64,000 nt of DNA from Pseudoalteromonas ruthenica (GCF_008808095.1 NZ_CP023397.1:62001-126000), one strand, 5' to 3'; shown: positions 17,297 to 26,865, numbered from the stretch's first letter. Notes: generated by a model from the sequence alone, not told the origin. A program made the numbers and translations.

Positions 17297-19921
17297 ATGA
17301 ACAAAGCAGCAACACACACGACTCGGGCTTTGGCAGCGCTCTCATTAGCTGTACTGACTGGGTGTGGCGGCTCCGCCACTGAGACTGATGTCACCACCAC
17401 AGAGGTTAGTGCACCTGCCTCCAACTGGGTCATGGTTTGGGAAGATGACTTCAGTGGTGAAAGCATCGACACCTCAAAGTGGAACTATGAAATCAATTGC
17501 GCCGGTGGCGGCAACAATGAAAAGCAATGCTATACCGATAGCAGCGATAACGCATACATCGAAGATGGCGTGCTCAATATTGTTGCTCTACCAGCATCAG
17601 AAGGGGCTGAGAAGCCTTACACGTCGGCACGATTAAACACCCGATACAAGGCTGATTTTACCTACGGGCGCTTTGAAGTTCGTGCCAAGTTGCCCTCAGG
17701 ACAAGGCAGTTGGCCGGCGTTTTGGATGATGCCCACCGATGAAGTGTATGGTTCGTGGCCTAAGTCGGGAGAAATCGACGTCCTCGAAGCTGTTAACCTG
17801 AAAGTGCCCACCGATGAGGGGGTGGAGTCTAATATTCATGGTACTTTGCACTATGGACGCGATTGGCCAGACAATGCTTCCAGTGGCAAAGCGTATGAGT
17901 TCCCTCAAGATGAGAACCCCGCAGATGACTTCCATACTTATGCCATCGAATGGCAAGAAGGCGAAATTCGTTGGTATGTGGACGACTACCTTTACGCTAC
18001 TCAGCGCCGTTCTGAGGTGCTTTATAACAGCAAAAATGAAGCTGTGGGCTTAAAGCATCGTGGGTGGTTTGCTGAGTATTTTGAGCAGGGCAGTGGTGAG
18101 CTAGTCACGCATTGGGATAATGCTCCGTATGACCAAGATTTTTATATGATCCTCAACCTTGCTGTTGGCGGTGATTGGCCGGAAAACGTCAATCAAACAG
18201 GTATTGATGCCAGCGCTTTTGCCGAGGGACAAAAGTTTGAAATTGATTATGTGCGCGTTTATGAGTGTGCATCGAACCCTGATACAGGCAAAGGCTGCGA
18301 AACAATTCGCCCTGGTTATGATGACCCTGCAGATGCATTAGTTGAAGGTAAGGCACCTGTGCCTACACCGCCATCAACAGGCATCAATCCACTGACTATT
18401 TTTGCTGACCAATTTAACCCTAACTGGCCTGCTTGGGACTGCTGTGGCGGTTCAACGCCGAGCTTAGTACCTGTAGAAGGCAAAGGCAATGTGGTGGAGT
18501 TCGTGGTCGGCAGTGCACCCACGGTAAATGGGTTTACCAGCCGTAGCGAGTTTATCACTGATCCCGAGGGCGAGGCGTCGCCTTATGATGCTTCCGGCAT
18601 GCTTGATAACGGCTTTGTGCGTTTCGATATGCGTGTCACTTCAGCTCCGGCGAATCCAGATGCCACTTGGATGTTCAAAATTGAAAGCTTTGATGCTGGC
18701 TCCGCCGTTGAACTCAACCTTAGCGCCAGCGCCGAAGGTGAAGCTCCTGTCGTAGGCCAATGGCAAACGTATACATTTCCAATCCAAGCGTTAGCTGATG
18801 CTGGCCTTGATGTGTCGGCAATTGATGTGGTGATGATCTTCCCTGCTTGGGGCACTGGAGAGGGCGCCGTTTATCAAGTCGATAACGTTGAGATAAACGC
18901 TGAGTACCCGCAGTTAGACCTTTTCACTGATGGCCAAAATGTTGATTGGCCGATGTGGGATTGCTGCGGTGGCAGCACACCTATCGAAGTCATGGATGAT
19001 GAAGCCCATGGTTTGGTTGCTGAATTTGCGATTGGTGCTACACCTACCGTTATGGGCTTTAATACGCGCAGCGATGCAGGCGGCAGTGATAACCCCTTTG
19101 ATGCCACGGCTATCGTTGAAGGTGGCGTGATGCAGTTTGATATGAAAGTAACATCAATGCCGAATACGCCAGATGCGCCTTGGTTGCTCAAGTTGGAGTC
19201 AAGCGGCGGAGCAACGGCCGCTGAAGTTGATTTAACAACAAGCGCTGAAGGTCACGCCCCACAAGCGGGTGAATGGCAAACTTATACCTTCCCGTTGACT
19301 GACCTAGCGAGCGCTGGGTTAGATTTAAGCGCCATTGATGTAGTAATGGTTTTCCCTGCATGGGGCAGCGGTGAAGGTGCGGTATACCGCATTGATAACG
19401 CCAAAATTTATTACCCTGAGAATGATGGGTTAACCTTATTCAAAGACGCGGCTGCTGAGCAGTGGAGTATTTGGGATTGCTGTGGTGGCTCTGAGCCTGC
19501 TGTAGTGACTGACGACCAAGCTCATGGCGCAGTTGCTGAGTTTACAATCGGGGCGACGCCAACCGTGATGGGTTTCCTAGCAGATGAAAACGTGTCATTT
19601 GATGCCTCCGGCTTACTCAGCGAGGGTGTGGTGCAGTTTGAAATGAAGATTACCAGCAATGCGGGTAACCCGGACGCTCAATGGTTGTTCAAGATTGAGT
19701 CATTGGGTGCTGCAACCGCAGTGGAACTGCCGCTCAGCGCCAGTCAGGAAGGGGCAGAGCCTGTCGTGGGTGAATGGCAAACCTACACCTTCACATTACA
19801 ACAGCTACTCAATGCTGGCTTGGATGTCAGTGCTATCAATGTGGTGATGGTATTCCCTTCTTGGGGCATGGGTGAAGGTGCTGTGTATCGCATCGATAAC
19901 GCGGTCATAGCGAACCCTTAA
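17297..19921 (+). CDS. GH16 laminarinase-type lipoprotein with three tandem C-terminal modules
   Basis: 874 residues from ATG 17297, which gives a lipoprotein signal (lipobox LTGC). The GH16 domain spans about 45-350 with the catalytic motif EIDVLEA (Glu159, Asp161, Glu164), as in endo-beta-1,3-glucanases. Three repeats of about 172 residues follow, each opening with WDCCGG (Trp380, 554 and 726) and ending in MVFPAWG..EGAVYRIDN or similar. They look like beta-sandwich carbohydrate-binding domains, perhaps related to the ExoP C-terminal domain; that is inference. Two LacI-type operators precede the gene, and the TonB receptor follows in the same direction. Confidence 0.92.
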   Translation: MNKAATHTTRALAALSLAVLTGCGGSATETDVTTTEVSAPASNWVMVWEDDFSGESIDTSKWNYEINCAGGGNNEKQCYTDSSDNAYIEDGVLNIVALPASEGAEKPYTSARLNTRYKADFTYGRFEVRAKLPSGQGSWPAFWMMPTDEVYGSWPKSGEIDVLEAVNLKVPTDEGVESNIHGTLHYGRDWPDNASSGKAYEFPQDENPADDFHTYAIEWQEGEIRWYVDDYLYATQRRSEVLYNSKNEAVGLKHRGWFAEYFEQGSGELVTHWDNAPYDQDFYMILNLAVGGDWPENVNQTGIDASAFAEGQKFEIDYVRVYECASNPDTGKGCETIRPGYDDPADALVEGKAPVPTPPSTGINPLTIFADQFNPNWPAWDCCGGSTPSLVPVEGKGNVVEFVVGSAPTVNGFTSRSEFITDPEGEASPYDASGMLDNGFVRFDMRVTSAPANPDATWMFKIESFDAGSAVELNLSASAEGEAPVVGQWQTYTFPIQALADAGLDVSAIDVVMIFPAWGTGEGAVYQVDNVEINAEYPQLDLFTDGQNVDWPMWDCCGGSTPIEVMDDEAHGLVAEFAIGATPTVMGFNTRSDAGGSDNPFDATAIVEGGVMQFDMKVTSMPNTPDAPWLLKLESSGGATAAEVDLTTSAEGHAPQAGEWQTYTFPLTDLASAGLDLSAIDVVMVFPAWGSGEGAVYRIDNAKIYYPENDGLTLFKDAAAEQWSIWDCCGGSEPAVVTDDQAHGAVAEFTIGATPTVMGFLADENVSFDASGLLSEGVVQFEMKITSNAGNPDAQWLFKIESLGAATAVELPLSASQEGAEPVVGEWQTYTFTLQQLLNAGLDVSAINVVMVFPSWGMGEGAVYRIDNAVIANP
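18388..19918 (+). repeat. Three tandem protein-level repeats (WDCCGG modules)
   Basis: Protein repeats starting near bases 18388, 18904 and 19420. Each has W..WDCCGG, then GF near APTVNGF/TPTVMGF, F(D/E)M(R/K)(V/I)TS, W..K(I/L)ES, GEWQTYTF and a closing EGAVY(R/Q)(I/V)DN. They are well diverged at DNA level, so the triplication is old and maintained. Confidence 0.88.
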
Positions 19922-19985
19922 CACACTGAGTGCGGGTAGTACGCTGCCCGCAACCTATGGCAACAATTTGTATAAGCAGGCAATC

Positions 19986-22940
19986 ATGAAACCTACAACA
20001 TTTAAGAAATCATCGCTAGCTGTCTCAGTGTCGCTGAGCCTTGCCGCAGGCCTTGGTGTGGCCATGCCAACTTGGGCACAGACAGAACAAGACAATGCAG
20101 AAAAGAAAATAGAAGTTATTCAAGTTAAAGGGATCCGAGGCAGTTTGATTCGTTCCATGGATCTTAAACGCCAATCTTCCGGCGTTGTCGATGCAATCTC
20201 TGCAGAGGAAATGGGTAAGTTCCCAGATACTAACTTGGCTGAGTCATTGCAGCGCATAACCGGGGTGTCAGTAAGTCGGGCTAACGGCGAGGGTAGCCAA
20301 ATTACCGTACGTGGTTTTGGCCCTGAGTTTAACCTTATCACCCTTAATGGCCGACAAATGCCAGGAACAGGTTACACGCGTTCGTACAACCTAGAAAACA
20401 TCGCCTCAGAGGGTGTGAACACCTTAGAAGTTTTTAAAACCGCGCGTGCAGATGTCCCCAGCGGTGGTTTAGGCGCGACGGTTAACATTGTTACTTCGCG
20501 ACCCTTCCAACGCCCTGGGCAGCACTTTACCGTAACCGGCAAGGCTATTCACGATACCTCTAATGAACAAGGGGATGACGTTACTCCAGAGTTTTCTGCG
20601 GTGTACAGCAACACCTTTGATGATGATATGTTCGGTGTTGGCTTTACCTTCTCGCATCAGGAACGTGACTTTCAAAAACAACAAGCAAACATTCAAGGTT
20701 GGCAAGCTAACGTAGATTTACCGTCGCTTGATGACGGCAGTGTGATTGATCCCCGCCCTTTAGACGCTGATGGCAACCGGGTGGGTAATCATTTCTTTCC
20801 TAAAGATATGAACTACAGTATTGAAGACTTAGAGCGCGAGCGCACCAACGGGCAGGTAACGCTTCAGTACGCGCCTATCGATGATATTGTGGTGACGCTG
20901 GATTATACGGCGAGCCGGGCTATTACTGGCTCTAACAGCATTGGTTGGGGAATTTGGAACGAGTTTGGTGGCAATATTAACGGCTACGAGCTTGATGAAA
21001 ATGGCACCGCACTCTTCGCTGACATTAGTGGTAATGATGCGTCGTTTACCGCCAACCGTTCAACCACCGAAGTAACCGCACGTTCTGTGGGCCTTAACGT
21101 CGATTGGCAAATCAACGATCAATGGCAGATTGCTGTTGATTATCATGATTCTAATAACGAAACTGACAATGGTGCCGATGACGGGCTAGGCAGCGCAGGG
21201 CAAGTGATCTTGGGCTCCGATCAGCTTATTAATAAAATTTATGACTACCGTGAAGGGGACATTCCTCATGCCTTGGTAAACTGGAAAAATGGCACCACTA
21301 CTTTAGCCCCGAGTGAAATTGATTCTAACTTTAGTCAGTTCATCTACTCACCGGGTGAATCGGATATCAAACAGGCGCAATTGCATAGCGAATGGTACAA
21401 CGACAGCTTTGATATCCCACTGATCCGGGTGCAATTCGGTGGCTCGCACACTGAGCAAACCATGACGGGTTTCACGGCGTGGAGCGGTCTGCGCGGCGGC
21501 CCTGGTTTCAATCCGGCGTTCCCCGAGATTTTCCCTGATAATATGTTCACCTACCATGAAACCGGCGATCTCCTTGATCAATTTGCTGGAGGTGGCAGTG
21601 ACTTACAACCGGGTTATTACTACACCTACGACTTTGATGAGGCCATTGCTCGCCAGCTGGCTTACCTTACTGAAGATGTAGTAGGTGACAATGTATATTC
21701 TATCGACCCTTTCTTTGATGGTATTGATAGTCAGAACACCGTTGAAGAGCAAACGCAAAGCCTCTACTTGCAGACGCAGTGGGAATTCGACGTCGCCAAT
21801 TACTACGTGCAAGTGAATGCCGGTTTACGTTATGAGCAAACCGATGTAACTAGCATTGTACGCCAGCGTGTCGAGCAACAAGTGAATTGGGAAAGTGCGT
21901 CAGAGTGGATTATGCAATACGCCGAAGGTGGCACGAATAACTTCCTGACTCAAGAGGGTGACTACGACATCCTACTGCCGATGATTGATGCTAAAGTGGA
22001 TTTGACCGACGATTTGGTAGCGCGGGTATCATGGGGTAAAACCATGTCACGTGCACCTTTGGGTAACTTGGCCGGCGGCCGTAGTTTAACGGGCAGCCCT
22101 AAACCAGGCTCGCGAACTGGCGCCCAAGGGAACCCCAACCTATTGCCATTTGAGTCCACTAACTTGGACTTGTCTCTAGAGTATTACTACAGCGAAGGCA
22201 GCTACGCGTCGCTGGGTTACTTCAAAAAAGACGTGGATAACTTTATCCAAACAACCATCACTGAAACCACCATAGACGGTTTGCACGATATTCTTGATGG
22301 TCCTCGTTACCGTGAGGCGGTGGCTGCAATTGAAGGGCGTGGCGAGCAGGCGACCAGCGATGCAATCTATAATGAAATGCTGGCGTTAGGCTATGGTAAT
22401 GGCGAAGGTAAAATTGAGCCAAGCAGTGATGATCCGCTTATTGTTTGGAACATCAGCCAGCCGCAGAATACCGACAGCAAAGCGGTAGACGGATTTGAAG
22501 TGGCGCTGCAGCACCTGTTCGGGGAATCGGGCTTTGGTGTTGGTGTAAACGCGACTTTTGTTGACGGCGATGTCGAGTTTGATAGTGAAAGCTTGGTGCA
22601 ACAAGCTCCACTTACTGGCTTGAGCGACTCTGCAAACTTCCAGGCCTTCTATGAAAAAGATGGCTTATCGGTGAAGGTCACTTATGCGTGGCGTGATTCG
22701 TATCTTATTGGTGTGGGCCAGGACCAGGGCTCCTCAGATGCGCCACCGCAGTATAGCGACACGTATGGGCAATGGGATATCAGTGTTAATTATGACATTG
22801 ACGAGCACATTACTGTGTTTGCCGAAGGTGTGAATCTCAATAATGAAACCGAACGTGGTTACGGTCGATATGAAGAGCAGTTCTTATTTGCACGTCAATA
22901 TGGGCCGCGCTACACCTTGGGTGCGCGCTATAGCTTTTAG
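19986..22940 (+). CDS. TonB-dependent receptor, IRGSL type, probably for beta-glucan oligomers
   Basis: 984 residues from ATG 19986 with AGCAGG upstream; a TTG at 19968 is less likely. Signal peptide ends TWAQ. The plug has IRGSLIRSMDLKR, GKFPDTNLAESLQRI and ADVPSGGLGATVNI, the hallmark of the carbohydrate-linked receptor class of Xanthomonas and alteromonads, and the barrel ends in GARYSF. Position 64 bases after the GH16 gene and shared operators suggest uptake of laminari-oligosaccharides. There is no SusD partner, as usual outside Bacteroidota. Confidence 0.92.
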   Translation: MKPTTFKKSSLAVSVSLSLAAGLGVAMPTWAQTEQDNAEKKIEVIQVKGIRGSLIRSMDLKRQSSGVVDAISAEEMGKFPDTNLAESLQRITGVSVSRANGEGSQITVRGFGPEFNLITLNGRQMPGTGYTRSYNLENIASEGVNTLEVFKTARADVPSGGLGATVNIVTSRPFQRPGQHFTVTGKAIHDTSNEQGDDVTPEFSAVYSNTFDDDMFGVGFTFSHQERDFQKQQANIQGWQANVDLPSLDDGSVIDPRPLDADGNRVGNHFFPKDMNYSIEDLERERTNGQVTLQYAPIDDIVVTLDYTASRAITGSNSIGWGIWNEFGGNINGYELDENGTALFADISGNDASFTANRSTTEVTARSVGLNVDWQINDQWQIAVDYHDSNNETDNGADDGLGSAGQVILGSDQLINKIYDYREGDIPHALVNWKNGTTTLAPSEIDSNFSQFIYSPGESDIKQAQLHSEWYNDSFDIPLIRVQFGGSHTEQTMTGFTAWSGLRGGPGFNPAFPEIFPDNMFTYHETGDLLDQFAGGGSDLQPGYYYTYDFDEAIARQLAYLTEDVVGDNVYSIDPFFDGIDSQNTVEEQTQSLYLQTQWEFDVANYYVQVNAGLRYEQTDVTSIVRQRVEQQVNWESASEWIMQYAEGGTNNFLTQEGDYDILLPMIDAKVDLTDDLVARVSWGKTMSRAPLGNLAGGRSLTGSPKPGSRTGAQGNPNLLPFESTNLDLSLEYYYSEGSYASLGYFKKDVDNFIQTTITETTIDGLHDILDGPRYREAVAAIEGRGEQATSDAIYNEMLALGYGNGEGKIEPSSDDPLIVWNISQPQNTDSKAVDGFEVALQHLFGESGFGVGVNATFVDGDVEFDSESLVQQAPLTGLSDSANFQAFYEKDGLSVKVTYAWRDSYLIGVGQDQGSSDAPPQYSDTYGQWDISVNYDIDEHITVFAEGVNLNNETERGYGRYEEQFLFARQYGPRYTLGARYSF

Positions 22941-22986
22941 CCATTATTTTTAGCTCCACGACAGGGTTTATCCCTAGAACCAACCT

Positions 22987-23011
22987 AGCCGCTCACCGAG
23001 CGGCTTTTTTT
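22987..23011 (+). terminator. Terminator of the GH16-receptor operon
   Basis: Arms AGCCGCTC and GAGCGGCT around an ACC loop, followed by seven T. Confidence 0.9.
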
Positions 23012-23186
23012 GTAACCACTTGAGTTTATGTCAGTGAGTAGAAAGGGGGCTTTGATGTCGCTGCGCGTCAAGTACCTAAACGGACAACTGGCTATTTTTA
23101 ACTGTTTTGTTTAATATTGCCTCAATTAGCGCCTAATTTCATGGTCGTATAGGTGCCTTAGGAATACTTTTAACAAGGATGAACTC

Positions 23187-24056
23187 ATGACAACCATGCG
23201 TATTTCCCAATCTGTCGGCATCAACGGTGTCAATAATCCCAATGACATTAAAGCGGTACAACAAGCCTTAAACGCTCTACTGAGACTCATTGCGCCCACT
23301 CAGCGGTTAGTCGTTGATGGTCGTTTAGGAAGCCGTCCTGAACAGTCAAAAACCGTTGCCGCGATAAACCTATTTCAACAAAAAGTGGTGGGTATGGTTC
23401 GTCCCGACGGCAAAGTGGATGTAAATGGGCGCACCCATCGCAAAGTAAATGAAAAGCTCTCTCAAGCGAGCGCCAGCGCGCAGACACCGGTTTCTGGAGC
23501 CTTGAAAGTGTCGCTTTATCGTAATATTGAGCGCTATGAGGGCCGCGTAGAGCACATGTATTTGGATACCAAAGGCTTTGCGACCGTTGGTGTGGGCCAC
23601 CTACTGAGTAACGTAGATGAAGCCAAAAAATTACCTTTTATTGTCAATGCCACCGGGCAGCCGGCTACTGCCGCGCAAATAGAAGAAGAGTTCTCACGCT
23701 TAAAGAAAATGCCCTATGGTAAAGATTACCCCGCTTCCATTTATAAATCAGCAACCAAACTACACCTGTCTGAGCAAACTATGGATGCACAGATTGAGAA
23801 GCATATTCGTCAGTTTGAATCGGAGCTAAAAAGAATATACGGGGCTGATAAGTTCGCTGCCTTCCCAGACAATGTCAAATTGGCGCTATTCGATATGATT
23901 TTTAACCTGGGTATGACCAAGCTTAAAAACACCTTCCCTAACTTTAACCGCTATATTAACGCGGGTGACTATAAAAATGCCGCGCTCGAGTCGTCTCGTA
24001 AAGACATCTCCGAAGAGCGCAATATGTATGTTCGTAACTTATTGGCAAACTCATAA
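23187..24056 (+). CDS. T4-type (GH24) lysozyme with N-terminal peptidoglycan-binding-like domain
   Basis: 289 residues. The N-terminal 95 residues look like a PG_binding_1 domain (DIKAVQQALNALLR, VDGRLGS, INLFQQKVVG). The C-terminal domain is a muramidase: Glu118 in RYEGR, Asp127 in YLDTKGF and Thr133 in FATVGVGHLL have exactly the T4 lysozyme spacing (Glu11, Asp20, Thr26). No signal peptide is seen. The stop overlaps the start of the next gene (TAATG), coupling it to a lipoprotein. No holin or other phage genes are near, so an exported antibacterial effector is a reasonable inference; a prophage remnant is the alternative. Confidence 0.88.
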   Translation: MTTMRISQSVGINGVNNPNDIKAVQQALNALLRLIAPTQRLVVDGRLGSRPEQSKTVAAINLFQQKVVGMVRPDGKVDVNGRTHRKVNEKLSQASASAQTPVSGALKVSLYRNIERYEGRVEHMYLDTKGFATVGVGHLLSNVDEAKKLPFIVNATGQPATAAQIEEEFSRLKKMPYGKDYPASIYKSATKLHLSEQTMDAQIEKHIRQFESELKRIYGADKFAAFPDNVKLALFDMIFNLGMTKLKNTFPNFNRYINAGDYKNAALESSRKDISEERNMYVRNLLANS

Positions 24057-24781
24057 TGACTAAAAGCACTTTTTTATTATCTGGGGCCATGCTGCTCTCT
24101 GTTGCAGCCTGCGCAAATACAGAGCAACCAAGTATTGCTCCAAGTTATAGCGAAACCAATAAAACTGAGGGGCGTTTTGTCGATCCCGTATCACTAGATA
24201 GCCGAGCGGATGTGGAAGCGCTAGCAAGTGGTAAGTGGTTTTTTAGTTATCCGCTAATAAATGATTCTGGCAAGAGCACAGAAATTGCAAGCTGTGAGCA
24301 ATTAAAGCAAGCGCAGGCTCAAGGTTTCAAGGGCGAAGACTTTTCAATGCAAGGCGCTATTGAAGCGCTCGAGCTAATTTGCAACACCTGGCAGGCGATG
24401 GCGAAATTAGAAGCCTCTCACACCAGTTGGATCAACTTTACTCATGGTAAAGAAGTGGCCAAGGAATTACCTGCCGAATTCGCCCTCGCTATCTCTAATG
24501 ATACGGTTGAGCGGGTGGCGCAGTCCGAGCACTGGAGTGATGTGACCACAATTAAAAAAGTTGAGCCTGTGAGTGAAGACCAAGCGGTGTATTACGATAC
24601 CGATGGCAGTATTCAGCGTTTAACGCTCATGGCCCAAGGCGACTACAATGGCGATGGAATTGAAGATGCTATTTTCTATATGGAAAATGGCGTTGATGGC
24701 GGCAGCTATTCCAGTGTGAACACCTATATTGTGACTCGCTTGCAACAAGGGGCGCCGATAACGCTGCTGGCGAAGTGGTAG
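24056..24781 (+). CDS. Lipoprotein of unknown function, coupled to the lysozyme (candidate immunity protein)
   Basis: 241 residues with a lipobox VAAC at about residue 19, so it is anchored in the envelope. The C-terminal part ends with DYNGDGIEDAIF, a calcium-loop or FG-GAP-like motif, and GGSYSSVNTYIVTRL. Its start overlaps the lysozyme stop by one base. From base 24384 the gene is nearly identical to its downstream neighbour. A periplasmic lipoprotein coupled to a muramidase fits an immunity role, but this rests on position only; no known inhibitor family is recognised. Confidence 0.7.
   Translation: MTKSTFLLSGAMLLSVAACANTEQPSIAPSYSETNKTEGRFVDPVSLDSRADVEALASGKWFFSYPLINDSGKSTEIASCEQLKQAQAQGFKGEDFSMQGAIEALELICNTWQAMAKLEASHTSWINFTHGKEVAKELPAEFALAISNDTVERVAQSEHWSDVTTIKKVEPVSEDQAVYYDTDGSIQRLTLMAQGDYNGDGIEDAIFYMENGVDGGSYSSVNTYIVTRLQQGAPITLLAKW
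24384..24780 (+). repeat. 397-base repeat, copy 1
   Basis: Matches 25123-25519 with 10 mismatches in 397 bases (about 97.5% identity by hand comparison); only two change the protein (Thr/Ser and Val/Ala). It covers the C-terminal half of the lipoprotein gene exactly to its stop. Confidence 0.97.
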
Positions 24782-24806
24782 TCAGGTCTCCTGTGGCAAA
24801 CTCAGA

Positions 24807-25520
24807 GTGACTAAATTAAACCTCATAACAGTGACCGCTCTTTTTGGTTCACTGAGCGTGTGTGCAAAGACAGGTATAGAGCCTCGTTATACTTTAGATA
24901 ACAAAGCCCGTAGCTTCTTTGATAAACGCATTGAGCTGAAGAACAGCTCAGAGATTGCCGCACTTCACAACAAACAGTGGTATTACCAAGATACTCTCAA
25001 TAAGGGGGTGGACTTTATTGAGGTATCGAATTGCTTAGAGCTCAAAAAGGCTTTAGCGGAAGGCTTCGAGGCAGATACATACTCTTATCAAGAGGCGGTA
25101 ATAGCAACCAAACATATCTGCGACACCTGGCAGGCGATGGCGAAACTAGAAGCCTCTCACAGCAGTTGGATCAACTTTACTCACGGTAAAGAAGTGGCCA
25201 AGGAATTACCTGCCGAATTCGCCCTCGCTATCTCTAATGATACGGTTGAGCGGGTGGCGCAGTCCGAGCACTGGAGTGATGTGACCACAATCAAAAAAGT
25301 TGAGCCTGCGAGTGAAGACCAAGCGGTGTATTACGATACCGATGGCAGTATTCAGCGTTTAACGCTCATGGCCCAAGGCGACTACAATGGCGATGGCATC
25401 GAAGATGCTATTTTCTATATGGAAAATGGCGTTGATGGCGGCAGTTATTCCAGTGTGAACACCTATATTGTGACTCGCTTGCAGCAAGGGGCACCGATAA
25501 CGCTGCTGGCGAAGTGGTAA
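24807..25520 (+). CDS. Secreted paralogue of the lysozyme-linked lipoprotein
   Basis: 237 residues from a GTG start. The N-terminus is a signal peptide (LNLITVTALFGSLSVCA); LSVC is a poor lipobox, so lipidation is uncertain. The first 105 residues are only weakly like the upstream protein, while the last 132 are almost identical, including SHSSWINFTHGKEVAKELPA and DYNGDGIEDAIF. A duplication with gene conversion of the 3' half, or selection to keep that half constant, would explain it. Function unknown; a second immunity copy is an inference. Confidence 0.7.
   Translation: MTKLNLITVTALFGSLSVCAKTGIEPRYTLDNKARSFFDKRIELKNSSEIAALHNKQWYYQDTLNKGVDFIEVSNCLELKKALAEGFEADTYSYQEAVIATKHICDTWQAMAKLEASHSSWINFTHGKEVAKELPAEFALAISNDTVERVAQSEHWSDVTTIKKVEPASEDQAVYYDTDGSIQRLTLMAQGDYNGDGIEDAIFYMENGVDGGSYSSVNTYIVTRLQQGAPITLLAKW
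25123..25519 (+). repeat. 397-base repeat, copy 2
   Basis: Direct repeat of 24384-24780 at an offset of 739 bases. Identity breaks abruptly at the 5' edge and at the stop codon. Confidence 0.97.
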
Positions 25521-25527
25521 TAGGTAA

Positions 25528-25546
25528 GGAGCAGCTTAGCTGCTCC
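25528..25546. terminator. Hairpin between convergent genes
   Basis: Arms GGAGCAGCT and AGCTGCTCC with a one-base centre just after the duplicated gene. No T run, so termination is tentative. Confidence 0.4.
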
Positions 25547-25575
25547 CACAATGTTGCTCCCACACCACGGCACAG

Positions 25576-26865
25576 CTAATGGAACACTTTGCCACTAATC
25601 AAGGTGTCATCAATCACCAAAAACTGCCCATGCCATTTTTCTGTAGTGACATAAGCGGTATCCCACTCTAGATTAGTGTTGCCCATGGCTTCAAGCTTTG
25701 CATAAGGGTCTCCTTGGCCAAGGCCAGCAAACTGCCATTTTGAAAATGTATCGAAGAGCTCGTTTTTGCCGTAGATGCCTGCCCTGCGGGCGGAGAAGTC
25801 TTCCATGAGTTTAATATGATCCACTTGCTCGGCAGTAGACATCACAATTTTTTGCCGACAAGGGGTGAAAAAAGCACGCTTATTATCAGCATCGACTAGT
25901 TGAATTAGGCTGTTTCCATAGGTACTAATATACTCGTCAATGGTCATGGCGTGTTGGTAGCAAGGAGACGTTTGCACCTTGCTAAAGTCGGTGAAGGGCT
26001 TGCCTACACTAAACCCAGCTAACTTCTGCGCCGTTTCATCAAGGTCGCTAACTTGTTGTAGTGTTAAAAATTTTGGTTCGTTATAAGCCGAGTCAATGAG
26101 TGCTGCCTGCTGGCCATTAAGGGTTACTGTAGAAGCAAACTGTGCTCCATTTAAGGAGAATGTAAAGTCTTCGGCAACAATTTCCAACTGGTTAGCTAAC
26201 GAAATAGGTAACAAAGCTTGGTTGTATTGATAACCCACTAACTTACCTTGGTGAAAACTAAAAACATGATTGCGACCAATAAAAGCCAGTAACTTTGTGT
26301 CATTTATCGGCCATAACATAGTAAAACGGCCTAGTTTTTCGAGTACTTGAGCGAATTCATCACCCATTTTAAAAGTAAATATAGAAGCCTCGGTGAGAAT
26401 TAAAGTCGGTGTTAACTGCTGAAGCTGTTTTAGGGGGGCGGCTGGTAATGTGAATGAAGTTTCTATATCAAGGTCGTTGCTCGTATATTTGAAAACTGTT
26501 GATGATAAATAATCAATATTCTCTTTCGTTATTTTAAATCTATCACCGTAGCATTCAGTGACTGATGCGATTTGCGCAATTGCATCAATATTGGATGAGT
26601 TCGGATCACGTCTAAAACTGACAGCCGTTTCCATGATACCCGCATCGGTATTGTCGGCGATATCTTGCAGTTTATGCAGCAGCTTTTCTTTAGTCTGTGT
26701 AATTAGCTCATCGTCACTGTATGACCCCATACGGGCTCGATATGTTACTTGTACAGATTGCGCCGAACGCTCGTCAACATCGCACTCACTGGCTCTGGAG
26801 TACACGCTGTGTGAGTATGAAGAGCATGAATATACAACAGCTAATGCCAATAAGTATTTAACCAT
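25576..26865 (-). CDS. Secreted protein of unknown function
   Basis: 429 residues with an N-terminal signal peptide (LLALAVVYSCSSYSHS). Four later Cys (ECD, TECYG, SPCYQ, TPCRQK) could form two disulfides in the periplasm. The middle is beta-rich without a recognisable motif. I do not recognise the family. It is divergent from the PKD lipoprotein gene, with a 10-base perfect inverted repeat between them. Confidence 0.65.
   Translation of the reverse strand: MVKYLLALAVVYSCSSYSHSVYSRASECDVDERSAQSVQVTYRARMGSYSDDELITQTKEKLLHKLQDIADNTDAGIMETAVSFRRDPNSSNIDAIAQIASVTECYGDRFKITKENIDYLSSTVFKYTSNDLDIETSFTLPAAPLKQLQQLTPTLILTEASIFTFKMGDEFAQVLEKLGRFTMLWPINDTKLLAFIGRNHVFSFHQGKLVGYQYNQALLPISLANQLEIVAEDFTFSLNGAQFASTVTLNGQQAALIDSAYNEPKFLTLQQVSDLDETAQKLAGFSVGKPFTDFSKVQTSPCYQHAMTIDEYISTYGNSLIQLVDADNKRAFFTPCRQKIVMSTAEQVDHIKLMEDFSARRAGIYGKNELFDTFSKWQFAGLGQGDPYAKLEAMGNTNLEWDTAYVTTEKWHGQFLVIDDTLISGKVFH

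Noticed and set aside
19986..22940. SusC/SusD-type uptake pair
   Set aside because: There is no SusD-like lipoprotein, and the plug is of the proteobacterial IRGSL type.
23187..25520. Reading the lysozyme as part of a prophage
   Set aside because: No holin, terminase, capsid, tail or integrase gene lies nearby, and the flanks are ordinary metabolic genes.
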